A DNA stretch of 64,000 nucleotides, taken from NCBI RefSeq assembly GCF_000429845.1, contig NZ_AUCQ01000015.1, positions 59,827 through 123,826 of the forward strand, written 5' to 3'. Positions 1 to 9,819 of the stretch are shown piece after piece. A program made the translations under genes and the position numbers. This DNA is from Comamonas composti DSM 21721. Lineage in GTDB: Bacteria > Pseudomonadota > Gammaproteobacteria > Burkholderiales > Burkholderiaceae_C. The notes beneath the pieces were generated by a model that saw only the letters and a program-made list of their open reading frames with translations, was not told the origin of the DNA and searched no databases. The stretch's first letter is position 1, and every line of letters starts with the position of its first letter.

Positions 1-2
1 CG

Positions 3-1697
3 GCATACAGCATCGTGAAAGTCAGCGATGGCGCCCAGCATCTGCATGAGTACGACCTGATGGGCATCTCCTATATCAAGGAGGCGAATGTCGACCTGAT
101 CTACATCGAGCGCGCCATGCGCGATGCCGTGCTTGCGGCTTCGACCGAGCAGCGCGCTGCAGCCATGAAGAAAGTCGATGACAGCATTGGCCTGTTCAAC
201 ACCAATCTGGACAAGGCGCGCCCGCTCTTCTGGTCGGACACGGGCAGGGATATCTTCATCAAGGTCGACGACTCCTGGAAGGCCTATCAGGAGCATGTGG
301 CCCAGGTCAAGAAGGCCCTGCCGCTCACGCCTCTGGGTCCGCAGTCCGAGGCCCTGGACCTGTTGCACGGCTCCTTCATGGCCCAGGCCCAGACCTTTGA
401 CGACCATATCACCTCCGCCGCCAACACCAAGGAGGAGAACGCCACGCAGTATGCGAAGGAGAGCCTGCAGAGCGCCAACTTCGTGACCTGGGTCGTGGCC
501 GGAGGCAGCCTGTTCGCGCTGCTCGTCGGCGTGGGCATAGGCGTGCTGTTCTCGCGCGGCTTCATGCGCCAGCTCGGGGGCGAGCCCTCTTATGCGGTGC
601 AGATCGCGGCCACCATTGCCGAAGGCGATCTGAGCCGCCAGCTCGATGTCAAGCCCGGCGACAGCACCAGCATCATCGCCGCGCTCAAGGCCATGCAGGA
701 GCAGCTCAAGAGCGTGGTCAGTCAGGTGCGCACCAGCAGCGACAACATCGCCACGGGCGCCACGCAGATCGCCAGCGGCAATGCCGACCTGAGCCAGCGC
801 ACCGAGGAGCAGGCCGGCGCCCTGGAACAGACCGCCGCCACCATGGAGGAGCTCAGCTCCACCGTGCGCAACAATGCCGACAGCGCCAAGCAGGCCAACC
901 AGCTGGCCCAGGGCGCGGCCTCGGTCGCCACCCAGGGCGGCCAGGTCGTGGACCAGGTGGTGACCACCATGCAAGGCATTAGCGACAGCAGCCGCAAGAT
1001 CGGCGACATCATCGGCGTCATCGACTCCATCGCCTTCCAGACCAATATCCTCGCGCTGAATGCGGCCGTGGAGGCCGCGCGCGCAGGCGAGCAGGGCCGG
1101 GGCTTTGCGGTCGTGGCATCCGAGGTGCGCAGCCTCGCGGGCCGCAGCGCCGAGGCGGCCAAGGAGATCAAGACCTTGATCGGCCGCAACGTGGAGCATG
1201 TGGAGCAAGGCACGACCCTGGTCGACCAGGCGGGCAAGACCATGGGCGAGATCGTGGGCTCGATCCGCCGCGTGAGCGACATCGTGGCCGAGATCTCCTC
1301 GGCCACCTCCGAGCAAAGCGACGGCATCGACCAGGTCGGCAATGCGATCACGCAGATGGACCAGGTGACCCAGCAGAACGCGGCCCTGGTCGAGGAAAGC
1401 GCGGCCGCCGCCGAAAGCCTCAGATCCCAGGCCCAGCAACTGGTGGGCGTGGTCTCCGTCTTCAAGCTCGCACCGGGCACCGAGACGCGCGCACCCGGCC
1501 CCGTGGCCCTGGCCCCGGCGGGCCTGCAGCGCAGCAGCCCTGCGCCCAGCAAGCCCGCAGCAAAACCCGCCGCCAAGCCAGCGGCCAAGCCCGCCGCCCC
1601 GCGCGCCAGTCTGCCGGCCGTGCCCAAGAGCGCACCCGCACCGGCCTCGGCGCCCGCGGTATCCTCGGGCTCCGACGATGACTGGGTTACGTTCTAA
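3..1697 (+). CDS. Methyl-accepting chemotaxis protein, 5' end outside the window
   Basis: Transmembrane chemoreceptor that signals to the CheA/CheW array. The frame is open to the left edge, so the true start and first membrane helix are missing; the GTG at 15 is only the first possible start in view. In the visible 560 residues the periplasmic part is followed by a membrane helix (about 156-180), a HAMP region, and the signalling hairpin with the highly conserved [18 protein letters not shown] stretch (about 340-360). The C-terminus has a Lys/Pro/Ala-rich linker (four KPAA-like units) ending in DDDWVTF. The last five residues resemble the NWETF-type pentapeptide that tethers CheR/CheB in some receptors. 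The family is certain; the ligand cannot be told. Confidence 0.95.
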   Translation, partial: AYSIVKVSDGAQHLHEYDLMGISYIKEANVDLIYIERAMRDAVLAASTEQRAAAMKKVDDSIGLFNTNLDKARPLFWSDTGRDIFIKVDDSWKAYQEHVAQVKKALPLTPLGPQSEALDLLHGSFMAQAQTFDDHITSAANTKEENATQYAKESLQSANFVTWVVAGGSLFALLVGVGIGVLFSRGFMRQLGGEPSYAVQIAATIAEGDLSRQLDVKPGDSTSIIAALKAMQEQLKSVVSQVRTSSDNIATGATQIASGNADLSQRTEEQAGALEQTAATMEELSSTVRNNADSAKQANQLAQGAASVATQGGQVVDQVVTTMQGISDSSRKIGDIIGVIDSIAFQTNILALNAAVEAARAGEQGRGFAVVASEVRSLAGRSAEAAKEIKTLIGRNVEHVEQGTTLVDQAGKTMGEIVGSIRRVSDIVAEISSATSEQSDGIDQVGNAITQMDQVTQQNAALVEESAAAAESLRSQAQQLVGVVSVFKLAPGTETRAPGPVALAPAGLQRSSPAPSKPAAKPAAKPAAKPAAPRASLPAVPKSAPAPASAPAVSSGSDDDWVTF

Positions 1698-1770
1698 TGA
1701 CCTGACCCAGCGCTGAACTGATTCGCTCTGAACCGCCACGCCCGGACTGCGCCGCCGGGCTGGCGGCTTG

Positions 1771-1870
1771 CTTTTTTGATAGCTGCTTGCGCGCTGTATA
1801 TGGTGACTTCTCGGTGATTCCTAGCTGTAACCGCCTGCCATCAAGCGCAGGCAGCTTCGTTTGTGATAGC
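1771..1870. repeat. Family B palindromic repeat upstream of the FecCD gene
   Basis: The stretch begins TTTTTTGATAGCTGCTTGCG and ends with CAAGCGCAGGCAGCTTCG followed by TGATAGCAAAA. Its arms match the AGCTGCT/CGCTTG palindrome seen elsewhere in the window. It covers the likely translation start of the downstream permease gene, which has no clear ATG. Confidence 0.55.
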
Positions 1871-2899
1871 AAAAATCGCCAGCACGGCCTGGCCCGGCCT
1901 CTGGTCCTGGGCTGGCTGCTGGCGGGCGGCCTTCTGGCTGCGGTGCTGCTCTGGGCGCTGGCCGCAGGCCAGTTCCCGATTGCGCCGGGACAGCTCTGGC
2001 AGTCCCTGCTGGCCCGCCTGCAAGGAGCAGCCTCGCCGCTCTCCCCGGCCGCCGAGACCGTGCTCTGGAACATACGCCTGCCGCGCATCGCCGCCGGCCT
2101 GGCCGTGGGCGCCACGCTGGCCGCAGCCGGGGCCGCCTACCAGGGCATGTTCCGCAACCCCCTGGTCTCGCCCGACATTCTGGGCGTCTCCTCGGGCGCA
2201 GGCCTGGGCGCGGCCCTGGCGATCCTGCTCGGCTGGTCCATGGCCGCCGTGCAGACCCTGGCCTTTGCGGGGGGGCTGGCCGCCGTCGCCATCGTGCTGA
2301 GCATCAGCGCCGGTGTGCGCCGCCACGATCCCGTGCTGGTCCTGGTGCTGGCCGGGATTGCGCTGGGCGCGCTGCTGGGCGCGGGCATTGCGCTGATCAA
2401 GACCCTGGCCGATCCGAATACCCAGCTGCCCTCGATCACCTTCTGGCTCATGGGCGGGCTCAACGCCGTGACCGGCAGCGAGCTCGCGGCCACGGCCCCG
2501 GTCATGCTCGCAGCCCTGCTGCCCTTGCTGGCCCTGCGCTGGCGCATCAACCTGCTGGGCCTGCCCGACGAGGAGGCGCTGGCCCTGGGCGTGCCCGTGG
2601 CGCGGCTGCGGCTGGTGCTCGTGGCCTGCGCCACCCTGGGCACGGCAGCCGCCGTGTCGCTGTCGGGCATCATCGGCTGGGTGGGCCTGGTCGTGCCTCA
2701 TGTGGCGCGGCTGCTGGTCGGCCCCAACCTGGTGCGCCTGCTGCCGGCCTCGGCCCTGCTGGGCGCGGGCTTTGTGGTCGCGGCCGACACCCTGGCGCGC
2801 AGCGTGGCGCGCATCGAGCTCCCCCTGGGGATTCTCACGGCCCTCGTGGGCGCACCCTTTTTTCTCTACCTGCTGTCACGCACAGGCCGGCATGAATGA
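1814..2899 (+). CDS. FecCD-family ABC transporter permease
   Basis: Inner-membrane permease of the BtuC/FhuB/FecCD type, which imports iron-siderophore, heme or cobalamin with a periplasmic binding protein. It shows the family motif LPRIAAGLAVGA followed by AAGAAYQGMFRNPLVSPDILG, about nine or ten hydrophobic helices, and the C-terminal GLVVPHVARLLVG loop that docks the ATPase. No ATG fits: the in-frame choices are TTG 1787 or GTG 1814, both inside a palindromic repeat, so the start is uncertain. Conserved sequence begins around 1900. The ATPase gene follows 122 bases downstream. No binding protein is adjacent, so the substrate is unknown. Confidence 0.9.
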   Translation: MIPSCNRLPSSAGSFVCDSKNRQHGLARPLVLGWLLAGGLLAAVLLWALAAGQFPIAPGQLWQSLLARLQGAASPLSPAAETVLWNIRLPRIAAGLAVGATLAAAGAAYQGMFRNPLVSPDILGVSSGAGLGAALAILLGWSMAAVQTLAFAGGLAAVAIVLSISAGVRRHDPVLVLVLAGIALGALLGAGIALIKTLADPNTQLPSITFWLMGGLNAVTGSELAATAPVMLAALLPLLALRWRINLLGLPDEEALALGVPVARLRLVLVACATLGTAAAVSLSGIIGWVGLVVPHVARLLVGPNLVRLLPASALLGAGFVVAADTLARSVARIELPLGILTALVGAPFFLYLLSRTGRHE

Positions 2900-3029
2900 A
2901 ACCAGACTCTTCTTGAGCGGCCTGGCCGCGCCCTTTGCCCCCGGGCCCTTTGCCCCCGGGCCCTTTGCCCCCGGGCGCTGCGCCCCCGGCCTTTCGGCGT
3001 CTTCTGCCCAGGGAGCACGGCATGGATAG
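2892..3029 (+). CDS. Possible 45-residue ORF bridging permease and ATPase
   Basis: This small frame starts at an ATG that overlaps the permease stop by 8 bases and ends at TAG 3027-3029, overlapping the ATPase start by 8 bases. That arrangement would couple translation through the gap. Its middle is a pentapeptide repeat (PFAPG, three times, then RCAPG) because the 15 bp tandem repeat is exactly five codons. It has no recognisable domain and no clear ribosome binding site. It may simply be a spacer that happens to stay open. Confidence 0.25.
   Translation: MNETRLFLSGLAAPFAPGPFAPGPFAPGRCAPGLSASSAQGARHG
2931..2975. repeat. Three exact tandem copies of a 15 bp unit
   Basis: The unit CCCTTTGCCCCCGGG occurs at 2931-2945, 2946-2960 and 2961-2975, followed by a degenerate fourth copy. 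It lies between the permease and ATPase genes and is a likely place for copy-number change between strains. Confidence 0.9.
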
Positions 3030-3798
3030 GCCGGATCGTGGCACAGCCCCCGTGCTCAGGACCCTGGAGCTTTCCACGGGCCATGGCCGCCAGGTCGTGA
3101 GCCAGGGCATCAATCTGGAGATCGCCTCAGGCCAGGTGCTGTGCCTGCTGGGCCCGAACGGCTGCGGCAAGACCACCTTGTTTCGCACCCTGCTGGGCCT
3201 GCTCGCGCCCCTGGCGGGCCAGGTGCTGGTGCAGGAGCAGCCCATCCAGGGCTGGACGCGCGCCGAGTTCGCACACCGCGTCGGCTATGTGCCCCAGGCC
3301 CAGAGCGGGGTCTTTGCCTTCGAGGTCCTGGACATGGTGCTCATGGGTCGCGCCGCGCGCCTGTCCGCGCTGTCCGGCCCTTCGCGCAGCGACCGCGCCC
3401 TGGCCCTGGCCTGCATGCAGCGCCTGGGCATTGCCGGCCTCGCCACGCGCCGCTATACCGAGCTCAGTGGCGGCCAGCGCCAGCTGGTGCTGATCGCGCG
3501 TGCCCTGGCGCAGGAGCCCGCGCTGCTCATCATGGACGAGCCCACGGCTGCGCTGGACTTCGGCAACCAGATCCTGGTGCTGGAGCAGATCGCGGCCCTG
3601 CGCGCCCAAGGCATGGCCGTGCTGCTGTCCACCCACCAGCCCGAGCACGGCCTGCAGATCGCCGACTGCATCGCCCTGCTGGGCCAGGGCCGCATGCTGG
3701 ACATGGGCGCGCCTGCCGAGGTCGCCACGCCGCGTGCCCTGGCCGCGCTGTATGGCGTGAGCGAAGACGCCGTGGCCGCACGCCTGCCGCGCCTCTGA
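3022..3798 (+). CDS. FecE/BtuD-type ABC transporter ATP-binding protein
   Basis: ATPase partner of the FecCD permease, expected on the cytoplasmic face. It is 258 residues long with Walker A GPNGCGKT at 44-51, the signature LSGGQRQLVLIARAL at about 147, and Walker B LLIMDEPTAALD at about 170, followed by the switch histidine in STHQPEH. The ATG at 3022 is chosen because GGGAG lies six bases before it; an in-frame earlier start at 2935 would place the N-terminus in a tandem DNA repeat. Substrate (siderophore, heme or cobalamin) is not determined, since no binding protein or receptor is adjacent. Confidence 0.92.
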   Translation: MDRPDRGTAPVLRTLELSTGHGRQVVSQGINLEIASGQVLCLLGPNGCGKTTLFRTLLGLLAPLAGQVLVQEQPIQGWTRAEFAHRVGYVPQAQSGVFAFEVLDMVLMGRAARLSALSGPSRSDRALALACMQRLGIAGLATRRYTELSGGQRQLVLIARALAQEPALLIMDEPTAALDFGNQILVLEQIAALRAQGMAVLLSTHQPEHGLQIADCIALLGQGRMLDMGAPAEVATPRALAALYGVSEDAVAARLPRL

Positions 3799-3831
3799 CC
3801 CGGGATCGGCGAGCCCTGGAGCGCCGGCTTC

Positions 3832-3888
3832 AGAGCGTGTTCACGACCTCCTCTCGGCGCGCCTGCGTAGAGATCGTGAACACGTTCT
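3832..3888. repeat. Short family A element with inverted ends
   Basis: Left end AGAGCGTGTTCACGACCTC (3832-3850) and right end GAGATCGTGAACACGTTCT (3870-3888) are imperfect inverted repeats. They match the ends of the 269 bp element near 43.3 kb, but only about 19 bases lie between them, so this looks like an internal-deletion derivative. It sits between the ATPase and the Crp/Fnr gene and may fold as a hairpin in RNA. Confidence 0.75.
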
Positions 3889-3984
3889 TAGACGCCCAAG
3901 CGACAGCCGGATGTACCCGTAAAAATCGACCTCCGGTCCCACACGCGACAATGGACAGGTATTCAGTCACGCAAAAGACAGGCC

Positions 3985-4704
3985 ATGGACGATCCGATTC
4001 TTACCATCGACGAACGAGAGGCGATCAACTCAGGTCGCTGGTTTTCATCTCTTTCACCATCGCTCAGGCACGACATTCTTAGATGCGCATACGTCAAACG
4101 TTTCAGAGATGGCACGCTCATCTGCGCACGCGGGGAGCCCCCCGAGGAATGGATTGCCTGTGCCAAGGGCGCCGTGCGTGTGAGCTCGACCTCTATCACG
4201 GGCAAGCAGATCACGCTGGACTATGTGGAGCCCGGCATCTGGTTTGGCGACGTGGCCATCCTGGATGGCGACAGGCGCACCCACGATGCCTATGCGCATG
4301 GCGAGACCACGCTGCTGTGCGTGTCCAAGGCCGACTTCAAGAAGATTCTGGGCGTGCACGTGGAGTTCTCCGAAGCCATGCTGCGCCTGCATGCACGCCG
4401 CATACGCCAGCTCTACGGGCTGGTCGAGGACCTCAACACCTTGCCGCTGCGCGCACGCCTGGCCAAGCAGTTGCTGCACCTGGTGCGCAGCTATGGCGTG
4501 ACCAGCCTGTCGGATGGCAGCGAGATCCGCATCGGCCTGCACCTTGCGCAGGAGGAACTGGCCCAGTTGCTGGGCGCCTCGCGCCAGCGCGTAAACCAGG
4601 AGCTCAAGGCCATGGAGCGCGAGGACGTGATACGCATAGAACCCGGTGGTCTGGTGGTGCGCGAGCGCGATGCGCTGCTGCGCATTGCCGCACCCGAGAC
4701 CTGA
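3985..4704 (+). CDS. Crp/Fnr-family transcriptional regulator
   Basis: A 239-residue DNA-binding protein with an N-terminal cyclic-nucleotide-type beta-barrel (about 20-140, including the FGDVAILDGDRRTHDAYA segment), a dimerisation helix, and a C-terminal Crp-type winged helix with LAQEELAQLLGASRQRVNQE as recognition region (about 185-205). The cysteine cluster of oxygen-sensing FNR is absent, so it does not look like an iron-sulfur sensor. No partner gene is obvious: the transporter lies upstream and a kinase/acyl-CoA dehydrogenase pair downstream after 163 bases. Target genes and effector are unknown. Confidence 0.9.
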   Translation: MDDPILTIDEREAINSGRWFSSLSPSLRHDILRCAYVKRFRDGTLICARGEPPEEWIACAKGAVRVSSTSITGKQITLDYVEPGIWFGDVAILDGDRRTHDAYAHGETTLLCVSKADFKKILGVHVEFSEAMLRLHARRIRQLYGLVEDLNTLPLRARLAKQLLHLVRSYGVTSLSDGSEIRIGLHLAQEELAQLLGASRQRVNQELKAMEREDVIRIEPGGLVVRERDALLRIAAPET

Positions 4705-4867
4705 AGCCCGGGCCTGGCCCGCATGCGCGCCCCGCGCTCGCGGCCCGGGTCGGCCCCCTGCCTCCTCTCCTCGAATGCCCGACCGGCCCTGCTCCAGCAG
4801 GCGCCGGCTGTGCCGTGCGCGCGGCGCGGCGGCTTGTTTTTCAAAGAACCACAGGATTGATTTGCCC

Positions 4868-5953
4868 ATGAGCACTTTTGACCATTTCGTTGGCACCCGG
4901 CCCGTCAGCGAGCAGCATGCCTTTGACGTGCCCGCCTTGTCGGACTGGATGAGCCGCCACGTCGAAGGCTTTGCCGGCCCCCTGCAGGCAGAGATGTTCA
5001 AGGGCGGCCAGTCCAACCCGACCTACAAGCTGATCACGCCCGGCAGGCACTATGTGATGCGCTCCAAGCCCGGGCCCGTGGCCAAGCTGCTGCCCTCGGC
5101 ACATGCGATCGAGCGCGAGTTCCGCGTCATGCAGGGCCTGGCCGGCACCGATGTGCCCGTGCCGCGCATGTATGCGCTGTGCGAGGACGAGTCCGTCATA
5201 GGCCGCGCCTTCTACATCATGGAGTGCATGGAAGGCCGCGTGCTGTGGGACCAGTCCCTGCCCGGCATGAGCCCGTCCGAGCGCGCCGCCATCTACGACG
5301 AGATGAACCGCGTGATCGCGGCCCTGCACAGCGTGGACTTCGCGGCCCGGGGCCTGGCCAGCTACGGCAAGAGCGGCAACTACTTCGAGCGCCAGATCGG
5401 CCGCTGGAGCAAGCAGTACGTGGCCTCGGTCACCCAGCCCATCCCCGAGATGGACAAGCTCATGCAATGGCTGCCCGAGAACATGCCGGCCAGCGCCTGC
5501 GACGAGTCGCGTGTGTCCATCGTGCATGGCGACTACCGCCTCGACAACCTGATGTTCCATCCGAGCGAGCCGCGCGTCATCGCCGTGCTCGACTGGGAGC
5601 TGTCCACGCTGGGCCACCCGCTGGCCGACTTCAGCTACCACTGCATGAGCTGGCACATCCCTGCGGCCCTCGGCCGGGGCATTGCCGGCCAGGATCTCGC
5701 CGCCCTGGGCATCCCCCAGGAGCAGGACTACATGCGCCGCTACTGCGAGCGCGTGGGCATTGCCGACGTGGGCACTCTGCAGGCCGACTGGAACTTCTAC
5801 ATGGCCTACAACATGTTCCGCATCGCCGCCATCCTGCAAGGCATTGCCAAGCGCGTGGAGGCCGGCACGGCCTCCAGCGCCCAGGCCAAGGCTTCGGGCG
5901 ACACGGCCCGTCCCATGGCCGAACTGGCCTGGTCCTTCGCCCAGCGCTCCTGA
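4868..5953 (+). CDS. ACAD10/11-like phosphotransferase (APH fold kinase)
   Basis: A 361-residue kinase of the aminoglycoside phosphotransferase fold. The nucleotide-binding lobe is N-terminal, Brenner's motif is [11 protein letters not shown] (about residue 219), and the metal-binding DWE follows at about 240. Close relatives are the N-terminal half of mammalian ACAD10/ACAD11 and LvaA of the levulinate pathway, which phosphorylate the hydroxyl of 4-hydroxyacyl-CoA. The next gene, 44 bases downstream, encodes the acyl-CoA dehydrogenase half, which supports that role over antibiotic resistance. Start ATG 4868 gives the usual [14 protein letters not shown]-terminus. Substrate is inferred, not shown. 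Confidence 0.88.
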   Translation: MSTFDHFVGTRPVSEQHAFDVPALSDWMSRHVEGFAGPLQAEMFKGGQSNPTYKLITPGRHYVMRSKPGPVAKLLPSAHAIEREFRVMQGLAGTDVPVPRMYALCEDESVIGRAFYIMECMEGRVLWDQSLPGMSPSERAAIYDEMNRVIAALHSVDFAARGLASYGKSGNYFERQIGRWSKQYVASVTQPIPEMDKLMQWLPENMPASACDESRVSIVHGDYRLDNLMFHPSEPRVIAVLDWELSTLGHPLADFSYHCMSWHIPAALGRGIAGQDLAALGIPQEQDYMRRYCERVGIADVGTLQADWNFYMAYNMFRIAAILQGIAKRVEAGTASSAQAKASGDTARPMAELAWSFAQRS

Positions 5954-5997
5954 GAGCGCAAGAAATCCCCCACCATCGAAGCATTACGGAGGAACCC

Positions 5998-7272
<1,275 letters not shown>

Positions 7273-7293
7273 TCCGCTCCGTGACACCAACGC

Positions 7294-7321
7294 AAAAAGC
7301 CTGGGCCTGCCCAGGCTTTTT
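7294..7321 (+). terminator. Intrinsic terminator after the acyl-CoA dehydrogenase
   Basis: Perfect 13 bp arms AAAAAGCCTGGGC and GCCCAGGCTTTTT around a two-base centre. It has A and T tracts on both sides and begins 21 bases after the stop codon. Confidence 0.92.
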
Positions 7322-7350
7322 GCTGCCCGCCGAAGACAGGCGGTGTTCTC

Positions 7351-7460
7351 AGAGCGTGTTCACGATCTCAAACAAGATAGCTGCCAGCGCTTGCCACACG
7401 GCGGTTTTATAGATGTTTCATACTAGAAATGAAGACCAACAAGCGCTAGCAGCTACTTTT
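7351..7460. repeat. Family A end joined to a family B palindrome
   Basis: AGAGCGTGTTCACGATCTC (7351-7369) is a single family A end. It is followed at once by a family B copy with arms GATAGCTGCCAGCGCTTG (from 7375) and CAAGCGCTAGCAGCT (7439-7453), then seven T residues. The B copy could act as a rightward terminator. No gene is seen in 7322-7580 apart from these repeats. Confidence 0.7.
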
Positions 7461-7580
7461 TTTGATAGCCCTTGGCGCATGTCAGCACGCATAATGCGCA
7501 GCTTTGCAGGCCTGTCCCGGGCCTGCCGCCCGGCATGAGAAAATCACGGGCTCACTCAAGACCAGACACGGACACACATC

Positions 7581-8685
7581 ATGGAAGCAGAACGCATCAA
7601 CCTCATCGGCAACACCCTCGAAGATCTGACCGAGCGCACGGCAGATCTACGGAGGTATCTTTGACTACGATGCCAAATACGAGCGCCTGCGCACCGTCAA
7701 TGCATCGCTAGAAGACCCCAGCGTCTGGAACGACCCCAAGAAGGCCCAGGAGCTGGGCAAGGAAAAAAAGCTGCTCGACGGCGTGGTCCTGACCCTGCAA
7801 AAGCTCAGCTCCGAGCTCGCCGACAACGCCGAACTCTACGAGATGAGCTGCGAGGAGGAGGACGAGGCCGGGCTGCTGGCCATCGAGGCCGAGACCGCCA
7901 AGCTGCAGCCCCTGATCGAGGAGCTGGAGTTTCGCCGCATGTTCAGCCGCGAGGCCGACCCGCTCAACTGCTACATCGACATCCAGGCCGGTGCCGGCGG
8001 CACCGAGGCCTGCGACTGGGCGAGCATGCTGCTGCGCCAGTACCTCAGGTATGCGGAGCGCAAGGGCTTCAAGGCCACGGTGGATGACGAGACCCCGGGC
8101 GATGTGGCCGGCATCAAAAGCGCGACGATTCACATCGAGGGCGAGTACGCCTACGGCCTGCTGCGCACCGAGACCGGCGTGCACCGCCTGGTGCGCAAGT
8201 CGCCGTTCGACAGCTCGGGCGGGCGCCACACCAGCTTTTCCTCGCTGTTCGTCTACCCCGAGATCGATGATTCGATCCAGATCGACATCAACCCCTCGGA
8301 CGTGCGCACCGACACCTACCGAGCCTCGGGCGCGGGCGGCCAGCACATCAACAAGACCGACTCGGCCGTGCGCCTGACCCACATTCCCACGGGCATCGTG
8401 GTGCAGTGCCAGGACGGGCGCAGCCAGCACAGCAACCGCGACGTGGCCTGGCAGCGCCTGCGCTCCAAGCTCTACGAGCACGAGATGCAAAAGCGCATGG
8501 AAGAGCAGCAAAAACTGGAGGACACCAAGACCGATGTGGGCTGGGGCCACCAGATTCGCTCCTATGTGCTGGACAACAGCCGGATTAAGGATTTGCGCAC
8601 CAACGTCGAAATCTCGGCCACGCAAAAAGTCCTGGACGGTGATCTCGACGCCTTCATCGAAGCCTCGCTCAAGCAAGGCCTCTGA
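7581..8685 (+). CDS. prfB: Peptide chain release factor 2, programmed +1 frameshift
   Basis: RF2 releases nascent proteins at UGA and UAA. The first frame runs from ATG 7581 for 27 codons to an in-frame UGA at 7662-7664; translation then slips by one base and continues from GAC at 7663 to the stop at 8683-8685, giving about 367 residues, the normal RF2 length. The SPF anticodon-like tripeptide ([10 protein letters not shown]) and the catalytic GGQ ([16 protein letters not shown]) are both present. Low RF2 makes the UGA pause and favours the shift, so the gene autoregulates. lysS, a frequent downstream neighbour elsewhere, is absent. Confidence 0.97.
7651..7665 (+). promoter_or_regulatory. prfB: prfB programmed frameshift site
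   Basis: The site reads GGAGGTATCTTTGAC: an internal Shine-Dalgarno-like GGAGG, then the slippery CTT and the UGA stop followed by C. This is the classical bacterial prfB arrangement, in which the tRNA on CUU slips to UUU. Confidence 0.95.
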
Positions 8686-8750
8686 AGCCCAGCCCACGGC
8701 AGCCATCGGCAGGACAGTCTCCACAACCAACAAAGACAAGAGAGGAACAC

Positions 8751-9782
8751 ATGAACAACATTCGCAACCTCCGGCCCGCGGGCCTGAGCCTGCTGGTAGC
8801 CGCCGCCATGGGCCTGGCGGCCTGTGGAGACAAGTCCGCCGACACCCCCGCTGCCGCGCCCGCAGCGCCGCCCGCTCCTGCCGCCGCCCCATCTGCGCCG
8901 CCCGCACCCGAGCCCGCCCCGCAGATCGACGCCTCCGAAAAGCTCAACCTCTACATCGAGTGCTTCAACGCCACGCATGAGCGCGCGCACATGGCCATGG
9001 CGCGCTACGCCTCCTGGGTCAAGGACATGAAGGCCGGCCCCACGGGCAAGGAAAGCATCGTCTACGGCACCTACACGGTGTCGGAGTCCAGCCTCAAGGA
9101 TTGCGGCGCGCCCATCCTCAGCGCCGCCCAGAGCTCTCCCGCCATGCCTGCGCTGGATGCGGCGGCCAAGGCCTATTCCGAGACGCTGACCGCCTGGGGC
9201 CACGCCCTGCAGGAGGCCGACACCTACTACAGCCGCGAAAACTACAAGGATGACGCCATGGCCCAGGGCAAGGCCATGCACGGCGACCTCGTCAGGCACT
9301 ACGAGGCCTTTGATGCGGCCAGCGGCCAGTACAGCCAGGCCATAGAAGACGCCAACGACCAGCGCCAGCTCGCGCTGCTGGCCGAGATCGAGAAAAACGA
9401 AGGCCGCAAGTTCAGCTACTGGCATATGTCGACCATGCTCAGCGCCAAGCAGCTGGTGAACCTCCTGGAGCATGACGACTTCGATGTCGCCATGGCTACC
9501 GAGCGCCTCAAGGCCTATGAGGACAATGCCGATGCCCTGATCGCACTGACCAAGCAAGACGACGCCGACACGCCCAGGATGTGGTCCCTGGATTCGCCCC
9601 TGGAAGACTTCCGCACGGCCGCCAAGCAGCGCCTGCGCCGGGTGCGCGACAAAACGCCTTACAGCAATGGCGAGCGCGCCCTGCTCGCCGGTGCCAGCTC
9701 CGGCTGGATGGTCGACGGCAGCCCGGCCAAGCTTGTCCAGAACTACAACCGGTTAGTGGAAAGCAGCAATCGGATGCGCTGA
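8751..9782 (+). CDS. DUF3829-like lipoprotein
   Basis: A 343-residue exported protein. The signal peptide ends in the lipobox LAAC with Cys25 as the lipidated residue, and a long Ala/Pro linker (about 30-60) separates the membrane anchor from a helical domain resembling DUF3829 (YiiG-like). The ATG has GAGAGGAA upstream. It lies alone between prfB and pepN. No enzymatic motif is seen, and the function of the family is not known. The C-terminal part contains a conserved-looking segment ending in LVQNYNRLVESSNRM. Confidence 0.8.
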   Translation: MNNIRNLRPAGLSLLVAAAMGLAACGDKSADTPAAAPAAPPAPAAAPSAPPAPEPAPQIDASEKLNLYIECFNATHERAHMAMARYASWVKDMKAGPTGKESIVYGTYTVSESSLKDCGAPILSAAQSSPAMPALDAAAKAYSETLTAWGHALQEADTYYSRENYKDDAMAQGKAMHGDLVRHYEAFDAASGQYSQAIEDANDQRQLALLAEIEKNEGRKFSYWHMSTMLSAKQLVNLLEHDDFDVAMATERLKAYEDNADALIALTKQDDADTPRMWSLDSPLEDFRTAAKQRLRRVRDKTPYSNGERALLAGASSGWMVDGSPAKLVQNYNRLVESSNRMR

Positions 9783-9819
9783 TCCACCCAGCCCACTTGC
9801 ATAGAAAGATGATTGCGCC

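Noticed and set aside
2935..3021. N-terminal extension of the ABC ATPase
   Set aside because: The extra residues are translated tandem repeat (PPGPL units), while ATG 3022 has a proper ribosome site and matches family length.
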